DNA of 64,000 nucleotides from Ciona intestinalis (GCF_000224145.3 NW_004190398.2:218310-282309), one strand, 5' to 3'; shown: positions 9,973 to 21,581, numbered from the stretch's first letter. Translations and numbers: made by a program. Notes: generated by a model not told the origin, from the letters alone.

Positions 9973-11849
9973 AAGTGACGGACCTCGACGAAACGTAACA
10001 ATCCGAATAAAGTCTTTGTTTTTGCAACTTTTGTTTTATTTGTCTGTCTTTGAAACCAAACTAATATACTTTACTGACTGGAGTTTTAATTAAATTTTAG
10101 CTTAAAATGTTCTCTATAGTGTCTAATTTTAAAAGAACTTTTTTAATTAAAATTACGACCATTAGTTTTTACGCACCAGCTAAGAATCTCAAAGTGTGCA
10201 AGGATTTCATTTCCCTAAAATCACAATATTTTGTCCTGTACAACAGATGTTCAACCGAGTCTAACTTGAATATTTTTAGATTATTTATCATACAATTTCA
10301 TTTAAAATAAAGGTTATATAAATGTTTCTTACTGTAAAAAATTCTGATTCGTTTTGTGTTTATTCAAGTTAAATATTAGCATAAAGTTTAAAGCTTTGTG
10401 CTAAGTTCTGAATGATCTCGCATTGTACTTTACGCTTTAGGTACAGTTAGTGCGGCTATAATGTTAATATTTAAGAGTGTTACTCACAGAATTTAGGTTT
10501 AATGGTATAAAGCTGAACTTCTAGATATATTTTAAGTTTAATTCCATATTTTTTAAAATGGTGTATTTTCCTAAGCTGCCAGGGTAAAAGCATGGCGCAT
10601 GCGCGTAACTAAGAAGTATTGAATAAGTGTCAATTTTTGTTCAACTATGTAATGTGTGGCGTTTTGATTTTTTCGCTCTATTTGATAGTAAATAAAAAAT
10701 ATTTACAAAATTATATAATCATAACCCTTCCTATCTAATCCCGTTCTTTTGTATAACAAGCGTCAGCTGACTTGCCTCATGGCGAAACTATACGACGTGT
10801 TGGAAGGTGGGTGTTTTGGGCAAGGTAGCCACTTATATTCAAGAAAAAGCGAGAAATCATAATTTCGTTCTGAACTTCATGTGATTTTCTTCTCCGTACA
10901 CTATATACGCGTTAAAAAATAACACTGGAAAATATTGTTTCCTTTAAAGAGTAATATAGCTGAAAGTCAAAGCTTAAAAATTGCCGCCTGGAGTTTGTAC
11001 GCCTGGTTTAGGCATTATAAAGTAATTTCTAATTTGATTTACGCAGAATAGCATTATTCTTATCCGTGTGGCGAACACAATACATATGAAATATATTAGG
11101 ATACCTATTGTACTAAAGACTAAACAATATATACGGTATTACAATACATTGTTTTACAAGTGGTACTTGTTTTCCAAGTTTTCGATTACTCTGTAACCTT
11201 GTAAATAGAGCCATTTGTTTGAAACCAGATACACGCAGTAAGATAGAAAATGTTTTTATACTCTTTTCTCGTACCATTTTGTAGCCAACAACGAGCATTT
11301 AGAGAAATATATAACCTTGTAATAGCCTCTGTGACTCTAAACGGGCATTGGTAATGTTTAATACGACCAGGAAATATGAGACTTAGTTCTTAAACGGGCA
11401 TTGGTAATGTTTAATACGACCAGGAAATATGAGACTTAGTTCTAATCATCCTATCTTACTCCATAGTGTAATGGTCGTTCGTTACAGGCCTGAAACTAGC
11501 ATACTTATGTATCTACATTGTATATGTCTGGCTGTACAGCTTAGCAAAATGTTAGGTATCGGCAACCGCGTATGCGGGAACAGTAGCAATGCTTTAGAAC
11601 TAATTGGCCACACATATTTCGAAGCAGCGTCTTACAACATATGATAAAGCAAGCGCTAATGAGAACTTGAGATCGATAGATAGAGACTTATGCTACAGTC
11701 AGTGCTGTAATAGTCTATACCAAAGAGATTAAAACCAATCTCTTTGGTCTATACTCTATACTGTTCTAACTCTATCACGATATACCCTTCATTTACTTAT
11801 TAAATATAATACATAGTTGTAATCAACGTGGTCATTCCACTTGAGGAAC
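9973..11849. other. intergenic with a short duplication and a hairpin
   Basis: No gene recognised. A perfect 53-bp tandem duplication occupies 11338-11390 and 11391-11443. An inverted repeat (CCAAAGAGATT at about 11718, AATCTCTTTGG at about 11735) can form a 12-bp hairpin with a 6-base loop. The right edge holds the promoter of the multicopper oxidase gene. Confidence 0.5.
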
Positions 11850-14800
11850 ATGAAAAGTTACGCCGCATTTCTGATGGTGTCTTATGTAGTCTTCCTTTCA
11901 ATGGGAAGTGTAACTATGCAAACATGCTCGCCAACTTCACCCTGCACTCCACTTAAAGGTGACAACCATCATAAAAAACCTTGTAGACAAAAAAATAAAG
12001 ATACTTGGTTAGGGAGGACGTATACGGGACTCGGGCAAAAACGTCACTTTTTTAAAATCTCCGTTTTCTAACAACAGGTATAATTTTAATTTAACACCTG
12101 GTGCGAATCGATAAATAACTTCTCGGGTGTTTTATTATATTTCTTTGAAGTTGTCTATTAAAAATGGTTCGATAGTACTAAGTTGTGGTATATCACCCCA
12201 AACCGTCGTATAAGTTTAGGAATATTAGGCCATGTACTCAAGAGTCCATTCTTCAACCACCCTACGCTCCATATATGTTATTTAATTCCTTGTCGAATCC
12301 AAAACTATATTAACAGTTTTTTTCCGTGTTAGTCAAATGCCATCCCTAAATCGTGTTTGCTTTTAGCACGTAATATTCACCTTTAGCACGTAGTATTCGA
12401 ATATCCTGATCGTGTTTTAAGAAAATTACAACGGTCCATGTAAGTCGTGAGAATACGATTTTATATTTCTTTGAATGTTCTTTGATTACTACTAAATGGG
12501 ACGAGATAAGGAAATAAAAAGATGTCCCATCTTCCCCTACCCTACTATATATATATATATACAGGCGGCCAGGCCTTCCGGGAACCCCGACAGGTGAAAG
12601 CAACAACTAGTGCACCTCTCATCTATACCATGACTGTCGGCATTGCTGACTTCACTGTAGACTGGTTGACGGTGAAAAGACGTCTTTATGACGGGGAATT
12701 CCCAGGACCGACATTCACACTTAAACCCGGAGACAAATTTAACTTGAATTTGGTCGGAAATTATTTTGTGTTTAAGTTAAATCTTTCAAACAGTTTTAAG
12801 ATGGCGTATGTATTTTCAGATCAACAGTCTACTTCGACCAGATATTACAGGTCCCGAAAACACATTCCGTTACCCTAATACTACTAATATTCATACCCAT
12901 GGCCTCCATATAAGCAGTAAGGTAGGCTATACGAACAATTGCTTTACAAATATGATAATTATCATGCAACTTTATATTGTGATAATATTTAACATATTGT
13001 AGGATGAGGGAAAGCGGAACACCTTTTCATACAATTTTCTCGCACTTTTTGACAGCAAATAAATCACGTTGAAAGAATTTAAAAACCGTATCCTCACGAC
13101 TCCCATACACACTGTTACTAATTTGAAAAAACACGATGTTTGGTTATTATGTGCTAAAGACGTCCCATCTCTCCCCTCAGAACTTTATATAATACTTCGT
13201 ACAATATAGTTTGCGTTTGTGCTATAGACCAAATACGGAATGGGCCTATATTTAATTAAATTTGTAAAGCGCGTATATATTCCGTTTTTACCCAAAATAT
13301 TTATATTTAGAGCCCCCAGGACGATGTTTTGATCGAAATTGGCCCGGGTGAATCATTCCAATATGAGTATGAAATAAATGCACGCCAACCAGTAGGCACA
13401 TATTGGTACCACCCTCATTTTCACGGGAGCGTTCATTTTCAGGTATTTTGTACATATAATATAAATAAATTTCGAAAGTCGCTTTTTTATGGAAATACTA
13501 CTGTTGGTGGAACGTAATCGAGGGGCACGTTAAGAATTTTAGTATAAAGATGGACATTATACACATGTATTCGATGTTAACAGAGCATGGGTGGTATGGC
13601 CGGATTAATTATAGTTGAAGACGACCCCGCAACAATGTCCACCGAACTCGCGTCCGTGTCCTGCCCTGGCAATTGCGAGCACGATGTGCAGATTCTACTA
13701 CAAACGTTTCAATATTCACCCGAAGAAAGAAGTGGGCACTCTTTCCTACAACGAGAAATGCATGACGACAAATCATTCAGGTATAGTAGGGTAAGGGAAG
13801 ATGGGCTACCCTTTAATTCCATTCCTCGTCCCATTTGGTAGAAAACAACGAACATTCAAAGAATTATAAACCGGCATATCCTCACAACTCCCATACAGAC
13901 CGTTGGTGTAAATTTTTTAAAACACGATCAGAATATTTGCATAATATGTGCTAAAGGTGTCCCATCTTTCTCCACCCTACTATATAACTTTGTTGGTGAG
14001 AAATTTAGTTTCCTTAATTTATCTGGTTGTAACAAACAATATGGCAGACCTCATACGACATACATTGTTTCCAGACTAAACTCTGCAGACCTCATACGAC
14101 ATACATTGTTTCCAGACTAAACTCTGTCATCTTAACGGATTCATCCAACTTCACAAACTTGGAACAATGGCTGGAAGATGCAGACAATGCCATTAAGTAT
14201 ACATTGGTAAATGGTCTGCTGAATCCTGTCATGGACATGGAACCCGGTCAAATGAAACGATTCAGGTAAAGTCCCAAAACAAGTTAAAAAAGCCGCTCAA
14301 ATGCAAGCCGGAGATGCTTCACCTAAAAAACACAAATGCCAATGTATAAACGAAACCGTTTATGTATTTTTTTTCTTTTCTCTCATGTTTGTCATTCTGT
14401 TAGAATATTAGATACAGGTGGCTTGTACGCGGTTGCTCTGCACATTGAAAACGTTGATCCAAACGGACCACGATGCACAGTGAAAGAAATTGCAATGGAC
14501 GGAGTATACCTCGACCGACACAGAAGCCCTTGGCTTGGTCGCACCTTTCTTGTAGCGGCAGGGAGAGTCGATTGGTTGGTTTTATGTCCTGAAATCGGAA
14601 CTTACGAAGTATGTTCTGTTATTCTATATAGTAGGGTGGGGAGAGATGGGACACCTTTTCATTCTATTTTCTTGTCCCATTTGGTAGTAAACAAAGAACA
14701 TTCAAGGAAATATTAAAACCGCATCCTCACAACTCCCATAGACCGTTGTTAATTGTTTAAAATACTATCAGAATATTTGAATGTTATGTGCCAAAGGTGT

Positions 14801-16130
14801 CCCATCTCTCCCACCCTACTTTATATACTATTATATACTAATAGTTCAAAATTTGGTTTCCAAACAGCTTCGTTCGTCATTTTTTGATAGCGACGAAGAA
14901 TCTATGGGAGAGCACCCTATTTCAATCGGAACGTTTATGACCATCAGGGTTACTGGGGTTCGACGGAGTTCCAGGCTTCCAACTACACTACCACAGCGAC
15001 AGGATTTCGTTTCAGATCTCCGCCAAGTTACGCAAGAGAACATAAAGGGTCGTTTCGTGGTAGAGGTCACGCCAACGGACACTCTAAACAGGGAGGATTA
15101 TTCCGGCGTTTATTACCGGTAAACTGTGTCATTCAATCTTAGGCATTAGATTGTCTGATAATTTTAATCCACACTTCTACTTTCAAGATACAAAATGGAA
15201 GCAAACACGATTCAGGAGTGGCATTTGACTAACACGGAAATGTTCACATCCCATCCTATACATATGCATATAAATCACGCTCAGGTATGTATATGACTTA
15301 TTAAACATATTTAGTGCGCCATGCAGGCCAATTTGAAATTTGCCTTTATAGGTCATCAGTTACAACCCGTACACCGGGCCGTACGGTGTTGACGATGGCC
15401 CATCAAAATGGAAACTCTTTAGTCAGACTGGCGAAATATGCACTTATCAGTTCAAGGGATATGATGGTAAAGAACAACTCATCAAAGTAATTCCATTTAT
15501 GTTGATATTGTACTTTTATGCAGCAAGTGCGATTATATATCCCCCTGCAAATGCATTGAAGTATCTGGGACATGACATACGGCAAAAAAGACGTGGTACA
15601 AACAATACCATAGGTTATGTCCCGCTCGGCGATTGGAGGGATACCATCCTCGTTCCGCCACTTGGAAATATTACGGTAATGGTACTTAAATATAGCCTAC
15701 CATTTAAAATCGAATTGGAAACAGCTTTAAATAAAAGAGTTCTTCAGAGAGGAATCTTAAATTTTAACTGCATTTTATACATCAGTGTATTGAATTGTGC
15801 AGGTTCGTTTCAATACGCATGAGTACACCGGCGATGTCATAATTCATTGTCATTTACAAGGTGATGCAGACCACGGCATGATCATGTTTGTTCAGATTGT
15901 AAATAGAGGTAGGAAGTTATCAAAGCATGTAACTGTACACTTGTTTATGTTTGTTTGTATCCTGGCGAACTATCACCACACCAGATATTAAACCTTTTAC
16001 TGTAGGAGAGAATACAGATGCGAATATCACTTCTGGTAACGCGAATCCATCGTCGTGCTTAGGAAATTTTGCAACCATTGCCACTTTAAACCGGTACGGT
16101 ATATGTATTATATATTATAAGCCTAGTTAG
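11850..16130 (+). CDS. laccase-like multicopper oxidase, 13 exons
   Basis: Secreted multicopper oxidase of the laccase class, about 642 aa; such enzymes oxidise phenols, amines or metal ions while reducing oxygen to water. Exons: 11850-11958, 12565-12752, 12820-12921, 13311-13442, 13584-13780, 14116-14265, 14404-14608, 14868-15118, 15188-15284, 15352-15466, 15524-15675, 15803-15908, 16006-16130; all phases agree. Exon 1 encodes a signal peptide (MKSYAAFLMVSYVVFLSMG). The copper motifs are HTHGLH (exon 3), YWYHPHFHGS (exon 4), HPIHMHINHA (exon 9) and HCHLQGDADHGM (exon 12). In the last motif the usual T1 histidine (HCHxxxH) is Asp. Four copies of one MITE family lie in its introns. The final exon reads through a possible donor, so the true C-terminus may be longer. 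Confidence 0.88.
12378..12549 (-). mobile_element. MITE family A copy 2 (5'-truncated)
   Basis: Same family as 1510-1703, keeping the right terminal repeat (CATCTTCCCCTACCCTACTA) but with a degraded left end. It ends about 15 bases before the 3' splice site of multicopper oxidase exon 2, so an AT-repeat spreading from its end forms part of the acceptor region. Confidence 0.75.
13000..13184 (+). mobile_element. MITE family A copy 3 (diverged)
   Basis: Diverged copy in intron 3 of the multicopper oxidase. It keeps GATGAGGGAAAGCGGAACACC at the left, the interior AAAGAATTTAAAAACCGTATC and GACGTCCCATCTCTCCCCTC at the right. Confidence 0.65.
13783..13985 (+). mobile_element. MITE family A copy 4, inserted at a splice donor
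   Basis: Full-length copy with both terminal repeats (TAGTAGGGTAAGGGAAGATG and CATCTTTCTCCACCCTACTA) and TA at both ends. Exon 5 of the multicopper oxidase ends at 13780, so the donor reads GTATAG, with the bases after GTA coming from the element. Confidence 0.85.
14044..14125. repeat. perfect 41-bp tandem duplication across a 3' splice site
   Basis: GCAGACCTCATACGACATAC and the next 21 bases occur twice in succession (14044-14084 and 14085-14125) without a mismatch. Each copy ends with TTGTTTCCAG|ACTAAACTCT, so the acceptor of multicopper oxidase exon 6 is present twice. Only use of the second acceptor (exon starting 14116) keeps the frame open; the first would read into TAA. Confidence 0.9.
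14626..14824 (+). mobile_element. MITE family A copy 5
   Basis: Full-length copy in intron 7 of the multicopper oxidase, beginning 17 bases after the end of exon 7. Left end TAGTAGGGTGGGGAGAGATG, right end CATCTCTCCCACCCTACT. Confidence 0.85.
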
Positions 16131-17148
16131 GGGTGCAAAACTAGGTTTTAAAATTTTTTGTAAAAATCATATTTTTCGACAATTTTCGAACCGAAGGTTA
16201 ATTTATTATTTCTGATTTACCTGTTAAAGGTGGCAAATAACCGATTACTTCTACTCCATGTTTTTGTAGGATTCTCATTATGTCTTCTATGTTGGCAACC
16301 AGTTTCAGTTCTTACTATTGATAATTTAACATTCAACTTCAAATGGTTCAATAAGTATTCCTGTACATATTCTATAGTTTTCTTATAAGTATTCCTGTAT
16401 GTATTGTATAGCTCTCTTATCGGACACGCGGTTAAAAAGACTTTCATGTGATACCGACTATCAGTGCCTCGCCACGCAAAGAGAAATTAGTTTTCTTGTA
16501 CTTCGTTTTGTACGTGGCTGTTAACTCCAACAATTTTTGCTGACTGTCCAGCGCCACCGTCTGACTGGTTTATATATTGCCTTTCTCCTGTTTTTGCTAT
16601 GCGAACGCCGTCTTTCTAGACTACGTTATCACTATCAGTATAGGTTAGGGTCTTTTGCATGGTTCTGTTACTATCGCCATTTTAGCGTAACTGTTTAAGA
16701 TTTAGTTATTATGTGTTAGGTTAGGCTATTAACATATTGTTCTATTTGTTGGCAACTGAACATAACTGTTTTTTACCTCTCTCTTTGTGGCTCTTTTTTC
16801 GTGTTTGGCTTTCTATCTGGCTTTTGGTAATCTGGCTAATTTTGCTCTACTTTGGCTATTGTTGAAATCGGGAATGATCTGCTCAGTTATGGTCAATACA
16901 TCTGTACATATTCGTCAAGTGGAGAGCATTAATTAAGTTATATACATCAGTCGCTTATTCCTTTATACCGCCAAAACTGCAGCCGCGTTCGAGTTAAGCC
17001 CCTAGCTCCTAAATCAGCGATTTTTTAGGTTTACAATCAAATTTTACATTTATATGAATAATACGTTTGTATTTCATTGAACACTGAACAGTTACAATTA
17101 ACAAATGTTAAAACCGTTTCAATATATATTTCAATGTGTTGCAAAATT
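16131..17148. other. gene-poor stretch, nothing supported
   Basis: No coding region recognised. Only short, non-conserved frames are present on both strands. Confidence 0.4.
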
Positions 17149-17236
17149 GCAAGCATTAAAGAAGCAAGAATACCATTAAAATAGCAGTGCAAATTAATAC
17201 AGCTGTTACCAACGTCTTCGGGAAGTTGTTACCTTC
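17149..17236 (-). CDS. possible last exon with a C-terminal membrane helix
   Basis: After a GTTTCAG acceptor the minus strand encodes about 25 residues: a short polar start (GNNFPKTL) and a hydrophobic helix (VTAVLICTAILMVFLLL) followed directly by a stop. This looks like the membrane or GPI-type tail of a surface protein. No convincing upstream exon was found, so it is only a candidate. Confidence 0.22.
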
Positions 17237-17814
17237 TGAAACAATAAAAACAGAATTAAAATACCTTCATTTATGTGGCTGGCGTTGGTGGAAAGCCACT
17301 ACGGCACGACAAGCCCCCAGCCAATGGTAGTGGGTTTCTACTGAGGTGAGAAACCCTTGCGGGATGTTACTGTCCACGCAGGTTAAAGAAACCCCTATAG
17401 ACAAAAATGATACAACAAATGTACATACACACGTGCAGGACAACAACGACAAAGACAAAAATAATACATCGAGGTGCAAATACAAAAAGTGCAAAAAACA
17501 TGCAATACACACAACAGCTCATTCACATCCAAAAATGGGACTACAAAAAGTTAATTAACGTGAACATAATCAATGAAACATGATGAAACGAAATTTGGTT
17601 CAAATCCTGAAGGATAATCATCTGCAGTGTACAAATTATTAAATGTCCGGCCACAAGGAGTCGAAGCTAACAACAGCTCCGTATGCCCCATCACAAGGTA
17701 AGTCGCCATGTTGGTACCGCGATAATCTCGTGTATCTTCGCGCAATAGAATATCATCCGGATGTTAAGCACCGCTTCGACCGCCATGAAACTGCGTCAGG
17801 TTGTTACGAACCGC

Positions 17815-17935
17815 AGTAACAGTGGCCTAAATAACCCAGCGTAGCATCACTGTACCAGTAGTGACCTAAATGTGGTGGGCGTGGCATCACAGTACCGGAA
17901 GTGACCTAAAACTAGCGTAGCACCACTTGCGGGGA
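17815..17935. repeat. about 45-bp tandem repeat, 2.5 copies
   Basis: Units share CAGCGTAGCATCACTGTACC, then AGTGACCTAAA. The copies are about 80% alike by eye and more GC-rich than the surroundings. Confidence 0.55.
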
Positions 17936-18548
17936 CGTCTACGCAACAACCTAACCGTAGCATAACTCAGTCTAGAACCGTGACATAACCGCACCGAACT
18001 CTGGGCGTTAAAGACCCATCGACGTATCGCGTAATTGTAACGTGGCCAGCGTCACAATTAGGCGTTTATAAAAATAGCAACTTGTAAACCAGGACAATTA
18101 ACTAAAGTAAAATCAGAAATATCAAATTTGAAAGTTTGACCGCGTGTATATTATAATGCGCGTGGATATTACTCAAGTATTTGTGTACCAACATGCCGTT
18201 CTTACCAAGTGATTGATACAACAGAATCGCTGAAAGATTTGACCTTTGCAGAAGAAACACTCAATAACGTGTACAACAACAAAATCCGATCCAGCAAGAT
18301 GTTTGCCATAGTTTCATTGCATCTATTTCAGAGACATGCAAAATGCACTAAAGTAGTGACTGACAAAAATACTGGCCACATTAGGTCCAGCAAAAATGAG
18401 AGACAAACACAAACCCGGCAACACTATAAGAGTGCTCCAGCATCCACACCTCAACAACACACAACTCTTAAGCCTAGGCAAAAACTCAAACCGGCATCCT
18501 CATTCGTCGTCTTCTTCTTCTGCTTTGCTATTCGCCTGCAAAACAAAT

Positions 18549-18670
18549 GTAAATTGGGTTTGGGAAAGATGGTACATGTATTTTATCGTCCCATTTGGTA
18601 AAGTAAACGAAGAATATTTACAAAATTAAGCGACTGTAAAAGAGTGTTGTTAAGGTGTTTGTTTTAACTT
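18549..18670 (+). mobile_element. MITE family A copy 6 (degenerate)
   Basis: Keeps GTTTGGGAAAGATGGTACA and CGTCCCATTTGGTAAAGTAA in the family order. The right end is lost. Confidence 0.5.
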
Positions 18671-18814
18671 TCTAACAAACTAACTTTGGAAAAATAACAC
18701 TTGTAGTAATTGTAATAGAAAATATTATACAGCATTATACCTTGCGCTTTTCTTCTGCAGTATATACGTTGGCTTTTCTGTAACAATAAAGTAATTAAAA
18801 GTCGGTTTATATTA

Positions 18815-18994
18815 TGACGTCACAATTACCTTTATTCAGAATTCGCGCTTTGTCCTCTTCATCCTCTGTGACGTCACATACCAGATTCTGAAAAATCACC
18901 CAAACAATTGCGGTTTTAAAATAAAGATTGTGACAAAACCAAACAACTTACGAAGTGGGTTCTTCTGTTGCGTCATCACCACTTCGTGACGTCA
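18815..18994. promoter_or_regulatory. three perfect CRE-type palindromes
   Basis: TGACGTCA occurs exactly at 18815-18822, 18869-18876 and 18987-18994; related TGACGT sites follow at about 19222 and 19318. These match ATF/CREB binding sites. No start codon of a recognised gene is nearby, and the spacing could also reflect an old repeat. Confidence 0.3.
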
Positions 18995-19140
18995 CATCTG
19001 GTGCTATCTAGAAAAGAGCTGATGTACGTAACAATGCCTATTGTAATGTATACTTTACCAAATCTTTGATCTTCATGCTTCATGTTTGGCTAACAGCAAC
19101 ACGAATATACTTGATTAAAATTAATGCAAAGTATAAGTAA

Positions 19141-19477
19141 TGTGCCTTGCGACGACGCAAAGCGCGCATGGGGCCCCATGAAAAATGTCGCAAAAGGCAA
19201 GCGAATAAAAGTAACCGCTATGTGACGTCGCAAACGTGTGCTTTTGCGAGTGAAGCCGACTACGACGCAATAATCGCGAGCGATGGCGGTTATGACGCGA
19301 TGTCATACAGGCGGGTTGTGACGTAACGCAGCGATTGTCCAAACCCTAAACCGATGTCACGTCGCGAGTGACGTATATTGTGACAAAATTAAGAAACGTG
19401 GCGAAATCCCTGAAATATATTTGTTAAATATTAAAATAGATTAAATATTAAATAAGAATACCAGTCGCAAGGCACAA
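19141..19477. mobile_element. TIR element, MITE-like
   Basis: The ends are inverted copies: TGTGCCTTGCGAC at 19140-19152 and GTCGCAAGGCACA at about 19464-19476. The interior is rich in GACGCAA and GTGACG motifs and has no gene. AAT-type bases flank both sides. Confidence 0.5.
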
Positions 19478-20191
19478 TATTAAAATAGGTTTACACATAC
19501 TTATGTATAGATACTCATAGATAGCTATAGTCTACTTACTAGTGTAAGTACATTAAAATAAAACATAGTTTATTATAAGTAATACTAAAGAGTAGTAATA
19601 GTACTTAACTTGAACTCTTGTGAAGAAACAAATATAATCCACCAAGTTCATGCAAACATTGCTTGTTCCCTTGTCGCTGCTTCATCCAAACTGCCTTGTA
19701 CAGTTGCAACGTGTTGTAAGGACGACGTTTTACATGCCCGGGGAATCAACGATAAGCGGGATACGCCGGTTAATCAAAATGTTTGACGTGGTGGATTTAA
19801 ATTCCCATGTTTCTCGTTTGCCCTATGTGTGTTTTAGCTTTGGTACTGTATAACTAAGCGCGTAAGCGGTCATATAAATCCCTTTCCGTCGAACAGTTGT
19901 TCCTGTTCATTGATATTTTCCACGTGCCTCAATTCTCGCATTTGTTGCGGTTGACTGTGCTCTGGGCACAGATTTAATGACATAAAGATAGCTAAATCTA
20001 ACACCAATGCATAAAGATTGAATATAATGCAACGCCGTATAGCGAAAACAAAAGTATATATGATGGGAATTGAATGCAGTTGCTCTGCCTACGTAAAACC
20101 TATTCTCCCATTATTCTAATCTTGTTATTCTAACAATTACCCGACTTTGTGTATGCCAGGCGGTCAACTGCCACATGCCAAACGACGCGTT

Positions 20192-20476
20192 TTATGTTTT
20201 GTGACACGTGTTTTTCGTTATATAAACCTTGCACTTTTCTGTACTGCTAGGCAGTACGGGGCTAGTAATACCCTGCTGTATCACTTTGACTTTTAAAGCT
20301 CGATGTCGCGCATTCACCTCGTACAATAAACTGAGATGTGCCGTACAATGTCTTACATCGATGAGTAATTGCTTTATGGAGTCGGATAGCGTGTGTATTG
20401 GACCAGGAACGGCGTCTCGAGGCTGCGGAACGTGAACTCGCGATATATACTTAAAAATTAGCCAACCCCCGCACAT
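20192..20476 (-). CDS. candidate first exon or short ORF, unrecognised
   Basis: An ATG-initiated minus-strand frame (MCGGWLIFKYISRVHVPQPR and on). It contains a good internal donor (ATCGAT|GTAAGA at about 20357) after DSIKQLLID, so the coding part may be only about 20357-20476. Codon use looks protein-like, but I recognise no family and could not link it to later exons. Confidence 0.22.
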   Translation of the reverse strand: MCGGWLIFKYISRVHVPQPRDAVPGPIHTLSDSIKQLLIDVRHCTAHLSLLYEVNARHRALKVKVIQQGITSPVLPSSTEKCKVYITKNTCHKT

Positions 20477-20743
20477 TTATTCTTTAATCTCTTAATTTAA
20501 ATCAATTTAAAATATACATTCATGCGATTCGCAGTAATTTTATTGAATGCTGCACGGCCACAACTAAAAACTTAAAGAAAACGTTTCAAAAAATATTTCT
20601 CAATATGCTGCAACCCTTGAAGAAAATTCGTTACAGTGATTTTGATACGATTGTAATTTACTTCATTTAAACTGAAAATGGTATTAGCTTAAGCAGTAGA
20701 TATATAGTATACATATTAGTAAGTTGAAACTTTAGCAGTTTTC

Positions 20744-21494
20744 CTATTCCAACTGACGCCTCGGATTGAATCGACTTTTAACAAAACCTTGGCCGCCCAC
20801 AAGCGCACCTCTGCGAAAGAAAGTTAAGTATAAAAAGTATATATAACAACTGACCAACTATTAAATGAAGAAACATTTGATGCACCTATGACATATCGTA
20901 AGTGGTTTGTGCAATTACAGTGTTTTTACCTAATGTTGTTTATACACAAAAATATTGTTAAGGTCTTTCTCCAATGAAATAGACACGAACTTATGCTCGT
21001 GTACGGACCATTCAGAGGAAAGCAAATACAAATGCGCGTAATTCTAGGGATGCCTAGCCTTTGGTAAAACAGCTATCATAGTATTATATTTGTGTATACC
21101 CCAAACAAAGATGTGTCAATACTAATGAGTTGTCAATAGCTTTAAGAAGAACATTTGACAACAGGCCGCATACATCATAGCAGTAGCTGCTACAATCATT
21201 TCGCCATCCAAAGCGTTGGTTCCAAGAAACCAGTTATATGTGGACGTTAACCCACCGTCATAGCAACGTTGTTCATTCAACGACACGCTGGCAAACACTT
21301 CATAAGCAAAACCTGTTTTCGTCGAACGCTACGCTAAGGCTTGGGAGAATTTCCTAAAACATCGGTAAATTTATCTATCCCGATCTTACGCACGCACTGT
21401 AGCCAGAACTAAATTACGTGTGTTTCGTGCGTCGTACCAAAACTGTGCGTCATTTTGCGAAACGACCTTTTGCGACGAAATAGAAACGGATCAT
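20744..21494 (-). CDS. candidate three-exon gene for a 77-aa protein
   Basis: Three minus-strand pieces join with matching phases: 21467-21494 (MIRFYFVAK), 21174-21312 (contains SLNEQRCYDGGLTSTYNWFL and EMIVAATAM) and 20744-20810 (GALVGGQGFVKSRFNPRRQL, then Glu and stop). The joined product would have one hydrophobic segment followed by a basic tail. The exon 1 donor (AAAG|GTCGTT) is weak, and without the second splice the middle piece runs to a stop at 21122. Unrecognised; it lies just downstream of B4GAT1 on the same strand. Confidence 0.3.
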
Positions 21495-21581
21495 GTAATG
21501 GTATGACGTAATGTAATCGTAACGTTAACCAATGTATGCTGATTTGCTCTTACTGGGTGCCAGTCTGTCCGTCAAGTCAAA

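Noticed and set aside
17551-17745. Minus-strand 64-codon ORF (contains GHTELLLASTPCGRTF)
   Set aside because: Starts without a supported acceptor, no family recognised, and the opposite strand has a good donor (CACAAG|GTAAGT), so strand and status are unclear.
18209-18601. 130-codon plus-strand ORF
   Set aside because: No domain recognised, its 3' end enters a degenerate MITE, and a second frame is equally open; kept only as a remark.
18832-19015. Short minus-strand exon-like pieces (CDVTEDEEDKARILNK and APDVTSRSGDDATEEPT)
   Set aside because: Splice borders look acceptable but phases do not join without a stop, and the similarity between pieces comes from the repeated TGACGTCA motif.
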